Source: Pseudomonas viridiflava
GTDB taxonomy: Bacteria; Pseudomonadota; Gammaproteobacteria; Pseudomonadales; Pseudomonadaceae
Direction: 5' to 3'
DNA length: 64,000 nucleotides
NCBI RefSeq assembly: GCF_900582625.1
Contig: NZ_UTIQ01000327.1
Span: 62,001 to 126,000 of the forward strand
The translations under genes were made by a program, and so were the position numbers. The stretch's first letter is position 1; each line of letters starts with the position of its first letter. This document shows, one piece after another, positions 8,460 through 17,008 of the stretch. The notes beneath the pieces are model-generated. The model saw only the letters and a program-made list of their open reading frames with translations, was not told the DNA's origin and did not search any database.

Positions 8460-9074
8460 ATGAATGTTGTGATTCCCCTGCTCGGCCTGCTGCTCACTTC
8501 AATGGCATCCGCCGCCGCCCTCGACCCCAACGCACCCGCCCCTATTCCCTCGCCTGTCTCTCAGGTTGAATGGCGCGCGGTGTTGGCGGAGGTGAAGTCA
8601 CCGCTGCCAGATCTGGAGGCGCGGGCGAGCCGTGAGGCGGGCTTGTTGCACGGGCCAGCCGAGGTGGCAGCCGAAGGTTTGGTGGATCGAATTGCCGGTG
8701 CCAATAACTACGCGTTGCAGCCGCTCCAGCCGTTTGAGGCGGCCCTCGGCAGCTCGGCGACGCTGTCGACCTTCGTCGACACCCAGCGCGACCAGGCAGT
8801 GCGCAAGAACGGCACGCTGGTGAATCAGCCGCAGCCGCTGCGTGTTGGCTATTCGATTGTGGTCACACCCAGTCTGCAACCCGGCACGCCGGAAGGCGTG
8901 GTGATGAGCGAGGTGGTCGTGGCGCAAACCCTCGCCGACGGCAATGCGGTGCATCAGGCCAATGCCTATAACAAGGCCGGGCTGCGTGAGGGGGATTTTC
9001 AAACCCTGGTCTGGACCACCGGCAAGCGCCAGTTTTTGCTGGTGTTGCGGCGCAAGACCGCGGCGCCTCTGTAG
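8460..9074 (+). CDS. Exported protein of unknown function
   Basis: 204 aa with a clear signal peptide (MNVVIPLLGLLLTSMASAAA). The mature part is hydrophilic, with VQxRDQAVRKNG-like and LRVGYSIVVTPSLQPG stretches and a basic C-terminal strand (KRQFLLVLRRK). The frame is open upstream to 8,223, but the signal peptide fixes ATG 8460. A REP-like TGTGGGAGCGGCTGGGCGG lies about 100 bp upstream. No domain recognised. Confidence 0.7.
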   Translation: MNVVIPLLGLLLTSMASAAALDPNAPAPIPSPVSQVEWRAVLAEVKSPLPDLEARASREAGLLHGPAEVAAEGLVDRIAGANNYALQPLQPFEAALGSSATLSTFVDTQRDQAVRKNGTLVNQPQPLRVGYSIVVTPSLQPGTPEGVVMSEVVVAQTLADGNAVHQANAYNKAGLREGDFQTLVWTTGKRQFLLVLRRKTAAPL

Positions 9075-9080
9075 GCGGGC

Positions 9081-9611
9081 TCACTTGGGCGGCTCTTCGT
9101 CCTCTTGCGTGAGTTGACCCTGTTCCGGGCTGTCCTTCTCCAGCCGACTCATCAGGTGCGGCACCAGATTCAGCACAATCAAGCCGAACACCGTGCCAAG
9201 CAACGCGGTCGCTTCGCGGCCCAAGCCTACGGTGATGCCAATGGCGCAGGTCAGCCAAATTCCGGCGGCTGTGGTCAGACCTTTGACTTCGTTGGGCGAA
9301 CGTCCTTTGAGAATGGTGCCGGCGCACAGAAAGCCGATACCGGCGACCACGCCTTGCATGACGCGGCTCATGGCGTCGTCCTCGGCACCCATTTGCTCAG
9401 CCGCCATCACAAATAGCGCACTGCCCAAGGCGACGAGCATGTGCGTGCGCACGCCGGCCGACTTGCCTTGCTGCTCGCGTTCCCAGCCAAGAACGCCGCC
9501 GAGCAACGTGGCGAGCGCCATGCGCAGGGTGACGCGGGTGGTATGGGCGACATCGTTAAGGTCGGAAAACTCGCCAATGACGGTGGCGAGAATCGTCTCC
9601 CAGGTGTTCAA
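9081..9611 (-). CDS. MgtC/SapB family membrane protein
   Basis: 176 aa with about five hydrophobic segments and the MgtC signature LGGVLGWEREQQGKSAGVRT, HMLVALGSALFV, GIGFLCAGTILK and GLTTAAGIWLTCAIG. MgtC proteins affect Mg2+ limitation responses and F-ATPase activity. This short version lacks the C-terminal ACT-like extension of virulence MgtC. The TTG start at 9611 is inferred from the four-base overlap (TTGA) with the stop of the upstream small gene, consistent with translational coupling, and from alignment of NTWETILATVIGEF with family N-termini. Confidence 0.82.
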   Translation of the reverse strand: MNTWETILATVIGEFSDLNDVAHTTRVTLRMALATLLGGVLGWEREQQGKSAGVRTHMLVALGSALFVMAAEQMGAEDDAMSRVMQGVVAGIGFLCAGTILKGRSPNEVKGLTTAAGIWLTCAIGITVGLGREATALLGTVFGLIVLNLVPHLMSRLEKDSPEQGQLTQEDEEPPK

Positions 9612-9778
9612 GCGGCGCCGCCGTGACCGCCCTCGCCCGTGGCGCTCGGTAGGCCTTCGGGCAAATACCGGTGCGCGCCGCAACGTGAGCAGCATTGGCA
9701 TAGCAGCAGTTCGTTGCCGAACAGCTCATGGGTAGGTTCCAGCCAGTTACAGCCTTTTAGAAAGCAGACAAAGGTCAT
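9608..9778 (-). CDS. Cys-rich small protein (PSPA7_2676-like)
   Basis: 56 aa, beginning MTFVCFLKGCNWLEPTHELF and carrying LLLCQCCSRCGAHRYLP: six cysteines in CxxxxxC and CxCCxxC arrangement that suggest metal binding. It resembles the PSPA7_2676 family of Cys-rich small proteins found in pseudomonads. The ribosome site AGGAGGTG lies 7 bp before the ATG. Its TGA overlaps the TTG start of the mgtC gene (TTGA), so the two probably form one operon. Function unknown. Confidence 0.72.
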   Translation of the reverse strand: MTFVCFLKGCNWLEPTHELFGNELLLCQCCSRCGAHRYLPEGLPSATGEGGHGGAA

Positions 9779-10034
9779 ATCAGCACCTCCTGCGGATCAC
9801 CCCGCGAGTACGCCGTACGTCACGGCCGAGCGTGTTTGTGCATGTCTCCCTTCAATCGACTTTCGCGCACCCGCATTGGTTTAACCATTTTTCGCTGATG
9901 GCGACATTTACGCCGCCGTTACGCGCGGGTAACCGACCCGTTGGCCGCCTTTACCGCTTGGCAAATAAAGCTGAACCCTTTGCCCTGCCAAGCGGCCAAA
10001 GTTAATACCTGCCACCGTTGGAGAAACTCTCAAG

Positions 10035-10259
10035 ATGAGCGGCAACTATTCGTTTGTGGTGCATTACCAGCTTCACGGCCAAGCCAAGAGCGTGGAGGTG
10101 CAAAGCGACACCGAGGCGTTCACCGAAACCCAGGCCCGTCGGCATGTGGAGTCGCTGCACAGTTCAGCCAAGAGCAGCGATATCACCGAGGTTACGGTTT
10201 CTGCCGGGCAACCTGGCGGACCCAAAGAGCCGGGGCGCCAGCGCGCGTCCAACGGCTGA
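10035..10259 (+). CDS. Small protein of unknown function
   Basis: 74 aa, hydrophilic, with a beta-rich start (NYSFVVHYQLHGQAKSVEV) and a basic, Pro/Gly-rich end. ATG 10035 is preceded by GGAG 13 bp upstream. The 256-bp gap before it (9,779-10,034) shows only a possible promoter. No family recognised. Confidence 0.55.
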   Translation: MSGNYSFVVHYQLHGQAKSVEVQSDTEAFTETQARRHVESLHSSAKSSDITEVTVSAGQPGGPKEPGRQRASNG

Positions 10260-10315
10260 TATCCGCACCTGCTTTCCAATTCGCGACACCCACCACCCTC
10301 ACGAGAATCGCCTAG

Positions 10316-10918
10316 ATGAAAAATCTCGAAACGCCTGCCGTAAAACTCGCTGTGTACGGCGCTCAAAGCAGCATTGGAAACGCGTTGATGGTTGAAGCCT
10401 TGGCGCGCCAGTTCGAGACCACACTGATTCTGGATGACCTGAACGCCGTAAACGCCCGCCCTGGCTTGAGCACCATTCAGGGCGATTTGTACGACGCCAT
10501 CAGCGTCAGCCACAGCATCGCCGGGCGCGACGCGGTCATCGTCGTGCTGCCCGCCTCCGACCACGACCACCAATTCGAAAGCACCTTCAAAGCCGTCACC
10601 GCCCTGCTCGATGGCTTGCCGGTCGCCGGTGTGAAACGCCTGCTGCTGCTCGGCGACTTCACGTGGTTGGATGGCGGTGACGACGGCCTGACCGAGCCCC
10701 TCGGCCACCTGAAAGAGCGCCTAACCGCCAGCCCTGTGGTGTGGACGCTGTTCGACGCGCCAACCGCCGAGGTGCAAGGCGACGCACTCAGCAGCTTCGT
10801 CAGCCAAGTGATCGACGAGGTGTGCCACGCCGAGCACATGCACCAGCGCATCCGCATTCATGCGCAGCCCACCACTGCACCCAATCCCGTTGATGTCGAC
10901 GTTATGCCGCAGCCATAA
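10316..10918 (+). CDS. NAD(P)-binding Rossmann-fold protein (NmrA-like)
   Basis: 200 aa. The N-terminal strand-loop VKLAVYGAQSSIGNALMVEAL is a short-chain-dehydrogenase-like dinucleotide loop, followed by LSTIQGDLYD, GRDAVIVVLP and VKRLLLLGDFTW in the positions expected for atypical NmrA-type folds. There is no clear YxxxK catalytic pair, so a binding or sensor role is as likely as catalysis. It stands 56 bp after the previous small gene. Confidence 0.65.
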   Translation: MKNLETPAVKLAVYGAQSSIGNALMVEALARQFETTLILDDLNAVNARPGLSTIQGDLYDAISVSHSIAGRDAVIVVLPASDHDHQFESTFKAVTALLDGLPVAGVKRLLLLGDFTWLDGGDDGLTEPLGHLKERLTASPVVWTLFDAPTAEVQGDALSSFVSQVIDEVCHAEHMHQRIRIHAQPTTAPNPVDVDVMPQP

Positions 10919-10937
10919 GGGGCTGCAGGAGGACCGT

Positions 10938-11120
10938 ATGCCACCTGAAAGCGTTGTGTTGCTACTGATCGGAACCTGGCTGCTGGTGGCAGCGGCCGCT
11001 TTGTGGGGGATGCTGCGCATCGCCCGTCGTCACCACGCCCGGCAACCGAGCCGGTCGCCCCAGCCCAACCGGCCCCGGCCGGCGCCGATGCGGCACAAAC
11101 CGGCCCGAATCGGGCATTGA
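10938..11120 (+). CDS. Small single-pass membrane protein
   Basis: 60 aa: VVLLLIGTWLLVAAAALWGM forms one membrane span, followed by a strongly basic, Pro-rich tail (HHARQPSRSPQPNRPRPAP), so N-out/C-in topology is likely. AGGAGG lies 7 bp before ATG 10938. It is 19 bp after the previous gene and 18 bp before the next, so probably part of one transcript. Function unknown. Confidence 0.6.
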   Translation: MPPESVVLLLIGTWLLVAAAALWGMLRIARRHHARQPSRSPQPNRPRPAPMRHKPARIGH

Positions 11121-11138
11121 TCGAGGAGCGCGTGCAGG

Positions 11139-11558
11139 ATGGATAGCCAGGCAGTCGATAGCCAAACCTTTCTGGATGCGTTTATGACGCTGATGCACGA
11201 ATGCGCCGTGCCTTTGTTCGAGGAGGCGAAAGCCTACGCGCAAGGCGCGGGGTTGGAGGTGCGCGTTGAGCTGCATGGGCCGGAAAAAGCCAGCCCGGGG
11301 TTGTGTCTGTTGGTGGCGTACCCGGAGGGTCAGGGCGAGCCGGGTTTCAACAGTTGTTGCATCACGGCTGAGCCTGAGCAGCAACGGGTGTTGCATGAGG
11401 ATTTTTATGCTGATAGCAACCAACGGCGGGTGCAGCGGGGGAAGTTGGCGTCGATTAATCAGATGGTGTTGCATACGCGGTTGGCGACGTTTTTTCAGAC
11501 GGCGTTTGGGTTGCAGCCGGATTACATTGCTAAGCAACATCCTGCTGGGTTTTGGTGA
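11139..11558 (+). CDS. Conserved-looking soluble protein of unknown function
   Basis: 139 aa, soluble, with FMTLMHECAVPLFEEAKAYA, CLLVAYPEGQGEPGF and a C-terminal aromatic PAGFW. GAGGAGCG precedes ATG 11139 at a suitable distance. It is the last gene before a strong terminator at 11,582. No domain recognised. Confidence 0.6.
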   Translation: MDSQAVDSQTFLDAFMTLMHECAVPLFEEAKAYAQGAGLEVRVELHGPEKASPGLCLLVAYPEGQGEPGFNSCCITAEPEQQRVLHEDFYADSNQRRVQRGKLASINQMVLHTRLATFFQTAFGLQPDYIAKQHPAGFW

Positions 11559-11581
11559 GCTGAGGTTGCTCGCCAGGTGAG

Positions 11582-11612
11582 AAAAATCGCGGCTGAAGCC
11601 GCGATTTTTTTT
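11582..11612 (+). terminator. Intrinsic terminator
   Basis: AATCGCGGC-TGAA-GCCGCGATT with A-rich left and T8 right flank. It closes the 10,035-11,558 gene group and can act in both directions. Confidence 0.9.
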
Positions 11613-11649
11613 GAGCGGCGGCGCTCTGGGGCGGGCTAATAGCCGTGAA

Positions 11650-11733
11650 ACTCTGGATCCCCGCCTGCGCGGGGATGACGGAGGAGCTTTCAAAGACCAC
11701 CGTCATTCCCGCGCAGGCGGGAATCCAGTATTT
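11650..11733. repeat. Dispersed palindromic repeat (same family as 857-956)
   Basis: CTCTGGATCCCCGCCTGCGC...GATGACGG faces CCGTCATTCCCGCG...GGGAATCCAGTATTTCAAG, about 84 bp. It shares the linker piece GCCGTACACG with the 2.9-3.8 kb array. The wider gap 11,613-11,956 holds only this element and the REP pair at 11,885. Confidence 0.8.
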
Positions 11734-11884
11734 CAAGCCGTACACGGTAGATCGGCGCAAAGAAGCCAAAACGTCTAGCCCCGAGCTTCGCCCTCCGCTG
11801 CGCTGCGGGGTGGATCACAAAGCCTGATCAAAGGCGGAGGTTAACCGCGGGCTGGGGCGAATGTCCGTCGCCTGATAAAACCTA

Positions 11885-11944
11885 TCGCGGCTAAAGCCGC
11901 TCCCACAGGTTGTGCGATTTCTGTGGGAGCGGCTTTAGCCGCGA
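11885..11944. repeat. REP doublet (REPIN)
   Basis: A perfect 24-bp inverted pair: TCGCGGCTAAAGCCGCTCCC... at 11,885-11,908 and its complement ending GGCTTTAGCCGCGA at 11,921-11,944, separated by 12 bp. This is the GTGGGAGCGGC REP family of the P. fluorescens/P. putida groups. It sits just downstream of glgP. Confidence 0.9.
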
Positions 11945-11956
11945 TGCTTTTAACCC

Positions 11957-14479
11957 TCACTTCTTGGGAGGCATCGCCTTCCAAATATCCTCGGCGTACT
12001 CACGAATGGTTCGGTCCGAGGAGAACCAGCCTGTCCGTGCAGTATTCAGCACCGCCGACCGCCACCATTGGTTGGGCTGCTGCCACAACTCGTCGACTTT
12101 GCGCTGCGCATCCCAATACGAGTCGAAGTCCGCGCAAAGCATGTAGCGGTCGTGGTGCACCAGGCCATCGATCAGGCCCACATAGCGCTCCGGATCGTCC
12201 GGCGAGAATACCCCTTTGCTGATGGCTTCCAGCGCCGCGTTCAGTCGCGGTGATTGCTGGATCACATGGATGGTGTCGAAGTCGCCATTGCTCATGCGCG
12301 CTTTCACTTCCTGCGCGGTCATGCCGAAGATGAACATGTGTTCCTGGCCGATCAGTTGGCTCATTTCCACGTTGGCGCCGTCGAGCGTGCCGATGGTCAG
12401 CGCACCGTTCAGGGCGAATTTCATGTTGCTGGTGCCAGAGGCTTCCATGCCGGCGGTGGAGATCTGTTCCGACAAGTCGGCCGCCGGAATGATGGTTTCC
12501 GCCAGGCTGACGTTGTAGTTCGGAATGAACACCACCTTGAGCAAGCCGCGCACGGTCGGGTCGTCATTGATGGTGCGGCTGATGTCGTTGGCCAGTTTGA
12601 TGATCAGTTTGGCCTGGTGATAACTGGCGGCCGCCTTGCCGGCGAAGATTTTCACGCGCGGCACCCAATCGGTGGTCGGCTCGTTACGAATCGCCTGATA
12701 CAGCGCCACGGTGTGCAGCAGGTTCAGCAGTTGGCGTTTGTATTCGTGGATCCGTTTGACCTGCACATCGAAAATCGCCTCGGGGTTGAGGTCGATGTTC
12801 AGCCGCTCTTTTACCAACCGCGCCAGCGCCGCTTTGCTGTGTTGGCGCTGGGCGACGAACTGTTTGCGGAACGCCGGTTTGTCGGCGAACGGTTCGAGCT
12901 TGATCAGCGAGGTTTCCGGGCTGTCGAGCACCCCATCGCCGATGTTTTCGATGAGCAGCTGGGTAAGCTGCGGGTTCACCTGGTAGAGCCAGCGGCGGAA
13001 GGTTACGCCGTTGGTTTTATTGCGGATGCGGTCGGGGTACAAGTTGTGCAAATCGCGGAAGACGGTTTCTCGCATCAGGTCGGTGTGCAGCGCCGACACC
13101 CCGTTAATGCTGTGCGAGCCTAAGAATGCGAGGTTGCCCATGCGCACGCGGCGCCCGTGTTCTTCTTCAATCAGCGACACCGAGCGCAGCAGGTCGAAGT
13201 CATGGATGTCTTTGGCACGCAGCGAGTCGATGTGGTGCGCGTTGATCAAATAGATGATCTGCATATGGCGCGGCAAGAGCCGTTCCATCAACGAGACCGG
13301 CCACGACTCAAGCGCCTCGGGCAGCAAGGTGTGGTTGGTGTACGACAGGGTCGCGACGGACAATTCCCAGGCGGCAAACCATTCGATGCGGTACACGTCG
13401 ACCAATTGGCGCATCAACTCGGCCACCGCGATGGCCGGGTGGGTGTCGTTGAGCTGAATGGCGACTTTTTCCGGCAGCGAGTGAATGTCGCCATGCAGGC
13501 GCATGTGGCGGTGCAGCAAGTCTTGCAGCGAGGCGGAAACGAAGAAGAATTCCTGGCGCAGGCGCAGCTCTTGACCGGCCTCGGTGCTGTCAGCCGGATA
13601 CAGCACGCGCGAGATACTTTCGGCACGCACCACGTCGGCCACGGCGCCCAAGTGGTCGCCGGCGTTGAAGCGTTCCAGTTGCAGGTCTTCCAGCGCCCTC
13701 GCCCGCCAGAGCCGCAAGGTGCTGACGCCGGCGCGGCGCCAGCCGACCACTGGGGTGTCGTAGGCGATGGCGCGGATAATTTCGGTGGGCTGCCAGTGTT
13801 GGCGCGGCACGTCGTTGCGCTCGGTAACGGTATTAACGCTGCCGCCGAAGCCGACGTTGTAGCTCACTTCCGGCCGCTCGAATTCCCACGGGTTGCCGAA
13901 GTCGAGCCAGGTTTCGGTGTGTTCGTGTTGCCAGCCGTCGCTGATCACCTGCTTGAACAGACCGTGCTCGTAGCGAATGCCGTAGCCATGGCCGGCGATG
14001 TTGAGCGTGGCCATGCTTTCGATAAAGCACGCGGCCAGTCGGCCGAGGCCGCCGTTGCCGAGCGCGGCATCGGGCTCGACTTCGCGGATGCGCTCGATGT
14101 CGACGTCCAGCTCGGCCAGCGCCTCGCGTGCCGTTTCCAGCAAGCCCAGGTTGCTCAGGCAATCGACAAGCAATCGGCCGATGAGAAATTCCAGCGAGAG
14201 GTAGTACACGCGCTTCTGCGGCTTGCGATCGACCCGCGCTTCGGCTTCTTCCCAGTTGTCGACCAGGTGATCCCGGGCGGCCAGGGCGATGGCTTCAAAC
14301 CAGTCGTGGATATAGGCGTTGGCAGGGTCTTTACCGACGGCGTATTTGAGTTTGGCCAGAATGCTTTGCTTGAAGGCCTGAACGTCGGCGCTGGATGAGG
14401 TGCTGGAGCTTGGGTTGTCAGACTGAGTGCCAGTGGAATTGAACGTGGCCTCGTCTTGCGACGTGCGATCGGCGGACAT
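11957..14479 (-). CDS. glgP: Glycogen phosphorylase
   Basis: 840 aa, slightly longer than the usual ~815 because of a Ser-rich N-terminal extension (residues ~1-30). Family motifs: RVYYLSLEFLIGRLL, DAALGNGGLGRLAACF, GYGIRYEHGLFKQ, VAIQLNDTHPAIAVAELMR, NGVTFRRWL and the PLP-lysine region EASGTSNMKFALNGAL (Lys near residue 685). It releases glucose-1-phosphate from glycogen. The usual glg partners are absent nearby, so it stands alone, with a DUF2513 gene 98 bp upstream in the same direction. Confidence 0.95.
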   Translation of the reverse strand: MSADRTSQDEATFNSTGTQSDNPSSSTSSSADVQAFKQSILAKLKYAVGKDPANAYIHDWFEAIALAARDHLVDNWEEAEARVDRKPQKRVYYLSLEFLIGRLLVDCLSNLGLLETAREALAELDVDIERIREVEPDAALGNGGLGRLAACFIESMATLNIAGHGYGIRYEHGLFKQVISDGWQHEHTETWLDFGNPWEFERPEVSYNVGFGGSVNTVTERNDVPRQHWQPTEIIRAIAYDTPVVGWRRAGVSTLRLWRARALEDLQLERFNAGDHLGAVADVVRAESISRVLYPADSTEAGQELRLRQEFFFVSASLQDLLHRHMRLHGDIHSLPEKVAIQLNDTHPAIAVAELMRQLVDVYRIEWFAAWELSVATLSYTNHTLLPEALESWPVSLMERLLPRHMQIIYLINAHHIDSLRAKDIHDFDLLRSVSLIEEEHGRRVRMGNLAFLGSHSINGVSALHTDLMRETVFRDLHNLYPDRIRNKTNGVTFRRWLYQVNPQLTQLLIENIGDGVLDSPETSLIKLEPFADKPAFRKQFVAQRQHSKAALARLVKERLNIDLNPEAIFDVQVKRIHEYKRQLLNLLHTVALYQAIRNEPTTDWVPRVKIFAGKAAASYHQAKLIIKLANDISRTINDDPTVRGLLKVVFIPNYNVSLAETIIPAADLSEQISTAGMEASGTSNMKFALNGALTIGTLDGANVEMSQLIGQEHMFIFGMTAQEVKARMSNGDFDTIHVIQQSPRLNAALEAISKGVFSPDDPERYVGLIDGLVHHDRYMLCADFDSYWDAQRKVDELWQQPNQWWRSAVLNTARTGWFSSDRTIREYAEDIWKAMPPKK

Positions 14480-14577
14480 GGGCGTGCCTCGGTCAGCTGA
14501 GTTGAGCGCGAGTGAAAGCGGCAGCCAGCGGCCGGCTCAACGCCGCCACTGCTACCGAATGAAAACGGGTTGCCGTG

Positions 14578-14979
14578 TTAATTAAAGACGGCGTCGTTCT
14601 GTGCGTGGCGGGAGACATTGAATGAGCTGCCGCTGTCGCTTGGATAAAGCGCCATGGTCGATTTGAGGGCGTCGATGGTGATGCCGCCCAGGTGCTCGGT
14701 GAGGAAGGCTTTCTTGACCATCCACAGGTTGTCGTCACGGATCAGGTCGAGCAGATCGTGGCCGGTGAGGGTCAGCGATTTACCGATGCGCACCAACTCG
14801 CCGCTCAGCGGACGGTGGTCTGCGCATTCCACCAGGCCAGCCTGCTCAAGCAGGTGCAGGTGATAACTGACGCTGTCGCTGGAGTGCCCGTCAATACGGT
14901 GGGGGAAGAAATGATGGCCCTTTTGCAGGCTCTCGATTTCCAGCAGCATTTCGCGCAACAGCTCCCAATCTCTTTTCAT
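14578..14979 (-). CDS. DUF2513 domain protein
   Basis: 133 aa, starting MKRDWELLREMLLEIESLQKG, the typical DUF2513 N-terminus, then SVSYHLHLLEQAGLVECAD (winged-helix-like) and LTLTGHDLLDLIRDDNLW. DUF2513 proteins are small, often phage-linked putative DNA-binding proteins. The start at 14979 is chosen for the family N-terminus and GAGGAG upstream; the frame remains open for about 70 further codons. Function unknown. Confidence 0.75.
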   Translation of the reverse strand: MKRDWELLREMLLEIESLQKGHHFFPHRIDGHSSDSVSYHLHLLEQAGLVECADHRPLSGELVRIGKSLTLTGHDLLDLIRDDNLWMVKKAFLTEHLGGITIDALKSTMALYPSDSGSSFNVSRHAQNDAVFN

Positions 14980-15301
14980 GTCCTTCGCTCCTCGTCCCCG
15001 TTTCCTGATTTCCAGACCCGCTCCAACCGGTTGCAATAAATAGCCGGTTGCGAGGGGTGAAATGTGCAGGAGACCGGAACCAATGATCGAATCCAATTCG
15101 ACCATCCGGTTGCGCGCAACACTGGCGTTTGAGCGATGGGCAGACCGGTCCCCTACAGAATAGGTGTGTGATTGCGCGTGAGAGTTCAACCAATTTTGCC
15201 CTCAGCGAACCGTTCGCGGAAAAAGCTGAACTCCCGGCAACGGCTCTGGCTCAGAACCTGTAACGGGCTTGCTACAGCCCCGCATCATGAGGAGAGCAAT
15301 C
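14980..15301. other. Intergenic region without recognised gene
   Basis: 322 bp between divergent genes. It contains several CCGGTTGC-type sequences (near 15,028, 15,043 and 15,107) that could be regulator sites, but I see no convincing promoter pair, RNA gene or coding frame. Confidence 0.4.
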
Positions 15302-15679
15302 ATGCCGCGCGGAAGTAAAGACAAGTACACGGCCGAGCAAAAGCGCAAGGCCGAGCACATCGAAGAAAGCTACGAAGCCAAGGGCGTTTCCAAAGGCGAA
15401 GCCGAGGGCCGCGCCTGGGCCACGGTGAACAAGCAATCGGGCGGCGGCGAAAAGGCCGGCGGCTCCGGTCAGCGCAAGGCGCCGGGCGCCAAGAGCGCGG
15501 CGCGCAAATCGTCGGCGCGCCAGGCCGTGGCGACTAAACACGGCGCGCCCCGCCCAGGGCAGAAACTGGAAGAGCAAAGCAAGGCGGACCTGATGATGCG
15601 CGCGCGGGACATGAACATTCCGGGCCGCTCAAGCATGCGCAAAGCCGAGCTGGTGTCGGCCCTGAAGAAAGCGTCCTGA
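15302..15679 (+). CDS. Lys/Ala-rich protein with Rho-N/SAP-like C-terminus
   Basis: 125 aa, very basic. The N-terminus MPRGSKDKYTAEQKRKAEHI matches proteins often labelled 'plasmid stabilization protein' in pseudomonads. The middle is low complexity, and the C-terminal ~40 residues (SKADLMMRARDMNIPGRSSM, then RKAELVSALKKAS) look like a Rho N-terminal/SAP-type helix-loop that binds nucleic acid. GAGGAG lies 9 bp before ATG 15302. The next gene follows after 11 bp. Function inferred as DNA/RNA binding only. Confidence 0.72.
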   Translation: MPRGSKDKYTAEQKRKAEHIEESYEAKGVSKGEAEGRAWATVNKQSGGGEKAGGSGQRKAPGAKSAARKSSARQAVATKHGAPRPGQKLEEQSKADLMMRARDMNIPGRSSMRKAELVSALKKAS

Positions 15680-15690
15680 GGAGTTCACCA

Positions 15691-16002
15691 ATGGCTAATC
15701 CGGGTTATCTCGAACGTTTGCTTGCCGTCGCCGGCGGCGCGTTGCTGATTCGCAAAGGCATGGCCGTGAAGGGCGTGCTCGGCGCGGCTGACATCGTCTT
15801 GGGCGCCGTCGCCATCTACCGTGGCCTAGGCCGTGCGCGTCATCCGGCACCGCCGAGCTATCAGCTCAAACACCTGCCCGAAGTGGCGCAGCGCGTGCCA
15901 CGCAAACCGGCGCCACGCGGCTATCAACCGCAGACGTTCGTGCCCGATGAAGCTGGGCCGGACGTGCCGGTGAAAACCCCGTTTCAGCAACCCTTCAGCT
16001 AA
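15691..16002 (+). CDS. Small membrane protein (DUF2892-like)
   Basis: 103 aa. The first ~45 residues are hydrophobic with two spans (YLERLLAVAGGALLIRKGM, VLGAADIVLGAVAIYRGL), as in YgaP-type DUF2892 proteins; the rest is a Pro-rich hydrophilic tail. GAGGAG upstream of ATG 15691. Probably co-transcribed with the preceding basic protein gene. Confidence 0.65.
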   Translation: MANPGYLERLLAVAGGALLIRKGMAVKGVLGAADIVLGAVAIYRGLGRARHPAPPSYQLKHLPEVAQRVPRKPAPRGYQPQTFVPDEAGPDVPVKTPFQQPFS

Positions 16003-16020
16003 CGGCGGCAAGTGGCAATT

Positions 16021-16061
16021 GCACTTTGCAAGGTCGGGTTTTGCCCGATCATGCAAAGTGC
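16021..16061. other. Long perfect hairpin downstream of 15,691-16,002 gene
   Basis: GCACTTTGCA (16,021-16,030) pairs with TGCAAAGTGC (16,052-16,061), and inside it TCGGG-TTTTG-CCCGA forms a second stem: 15 bp with a 3x3 internal loop. There is no T-run on either side, so it is not a classical terminator. It could be an mRNA 3' end, a protein-binding site or part of a small RNA. Confidence 0.6.
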
Positions 16062-16185
16062 ACGACCATTGCGCTCGGAAAAATATCTAAGTGACTGATT
16101 TTATTCTTTTTTTTGCGTAAGAATTTTCTGGCACGGCATCTGCTCTGTTCACTCCATCTGCAAAAGAATCAATGGAGTACATGGA

Positions 16186-16551
16186 ATGCAACTGGCCATC
16201 AAAGAATTCTTCGACGCGTTTCCTCAGCACACTGTTGCCATCAAACCTCGTCCAGACGGTTCTTTGCTGCTGTCCCTGGTTGGGCAGAACGGCAAGCCGC
16301 TGTGCAAGGCAATCAAAAGCGAAGAGCTGCTGAGCCAGGCGCGCATGCACACCCTGATTCGTGAATTGCACCGTGAAATTAAAATCGAGGCTGGCCTGCT
16401 GCGCTGGCGCGGGGATGAGGCGGCTTGGGTTGAGCGTGAATTGCCGACCTACGTTGAAGGTCCGATTCACGTGACCAAAGCGAAAACCCTGGCTCGCCGT
16501 TCGAATCAGGAATTGCGTCAACGCCGCGTGCAGAAAGCGGTCGCTTGCTAA
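16186..16551 (+). CDS. DUF3509-like protein
   Basis: 121 aa: MQLAIKEFFDAFPQHTVAIK, DGSLLLSLVGQNGKPLCKAI, a HTLIRELHREIKIEAGLLRW helix and a basic tail. It resembles the Pseudomonas-specific DUF3509 family, which has no known function. GGAGTACATGGA precedes ATG 16186. The AT-rich segment 16,080-16,130 upstream is the likely promoter region. Confidence 0.6.
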   Translation: MQLAIKEFFDAFPQHTVAIKPRPDGSLLLSLVGQNGKPLCKAIKSEELLSQARMHTLIRELHREIKIEAGLLRWRGDEAAWVERELPTYVEGPIHVTKAKTLARRSNQELRQRRVQKAVAC

Positions 16552-16660
16552 GCAGGTTTAGCGGACACGGAATTTAGTTCGCAGCATCAAGTAAGTTCGC
16601 AACATCGAGGCTGAAGCCTCTTCCGCATGGCTGGCAACAGTTGCATGACCGGGAAGCGCT

Positions 16661-16939
16661 TCAGCCTTTTTGCGACTGGGCACCCGCGCCCTGCTCTTCT
16701 GCGTCAGGCTTGCGCTCGCGGCTGTTGCGACGCAGCAAGATCACGTCAGTGATATCCACACCGCACGCCCTCACCCATTCCAGTACCGGCTGCCCGGCGA
16801 CCTTCGCCACCGGCGGCTTCTCGCCGAACACCTCCGTCACCGCGCGAAACGCGACCACCTGAATGTTGGGCACACTGCGGGCCTGCAACTGCAGGTGGCG
16901 CTCCACGTTGTTGTATTTATAAGTGACGAGCCAGTCCAT
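16661..16939 (-). CDS. Small protein of unknown function
   Basis: 92 aa, starting MDWLVTYKYNNVERHLQLQA, with VVAFRAVTEVFGEKPPVAKV, WVRACGVDITDVILLRR and a charged tail. GAGG lies 9 bp before the ATG at 16939. No domain recognised; mixed alpha/beta composition suggests a small soluble protein. Confidence 0.6.
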   Translation of the reverse strand: MDWLVTYKYNNVERHLQLQARSVPNIQVVAFRAVTEVFGEKPPVAKVAGQPVLEWVRACGVDITDVILLRRNSRERKPDAEEQGAGAQSQKG

Positions 16940-17008
16940 AAAACGGGCCTCATGTATTTCGGCAGTAAGTCTTGACTATAGCTGCTGAAAAAAACTGCCA
17001 ACCCGGCG

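Noticed and set aside
12254-14398. Long plus-strand frames opposite glgP
   Set aside because: Antisense shadows of a high-GC gene; no domain sense, while glgP is complete on the minus strand.
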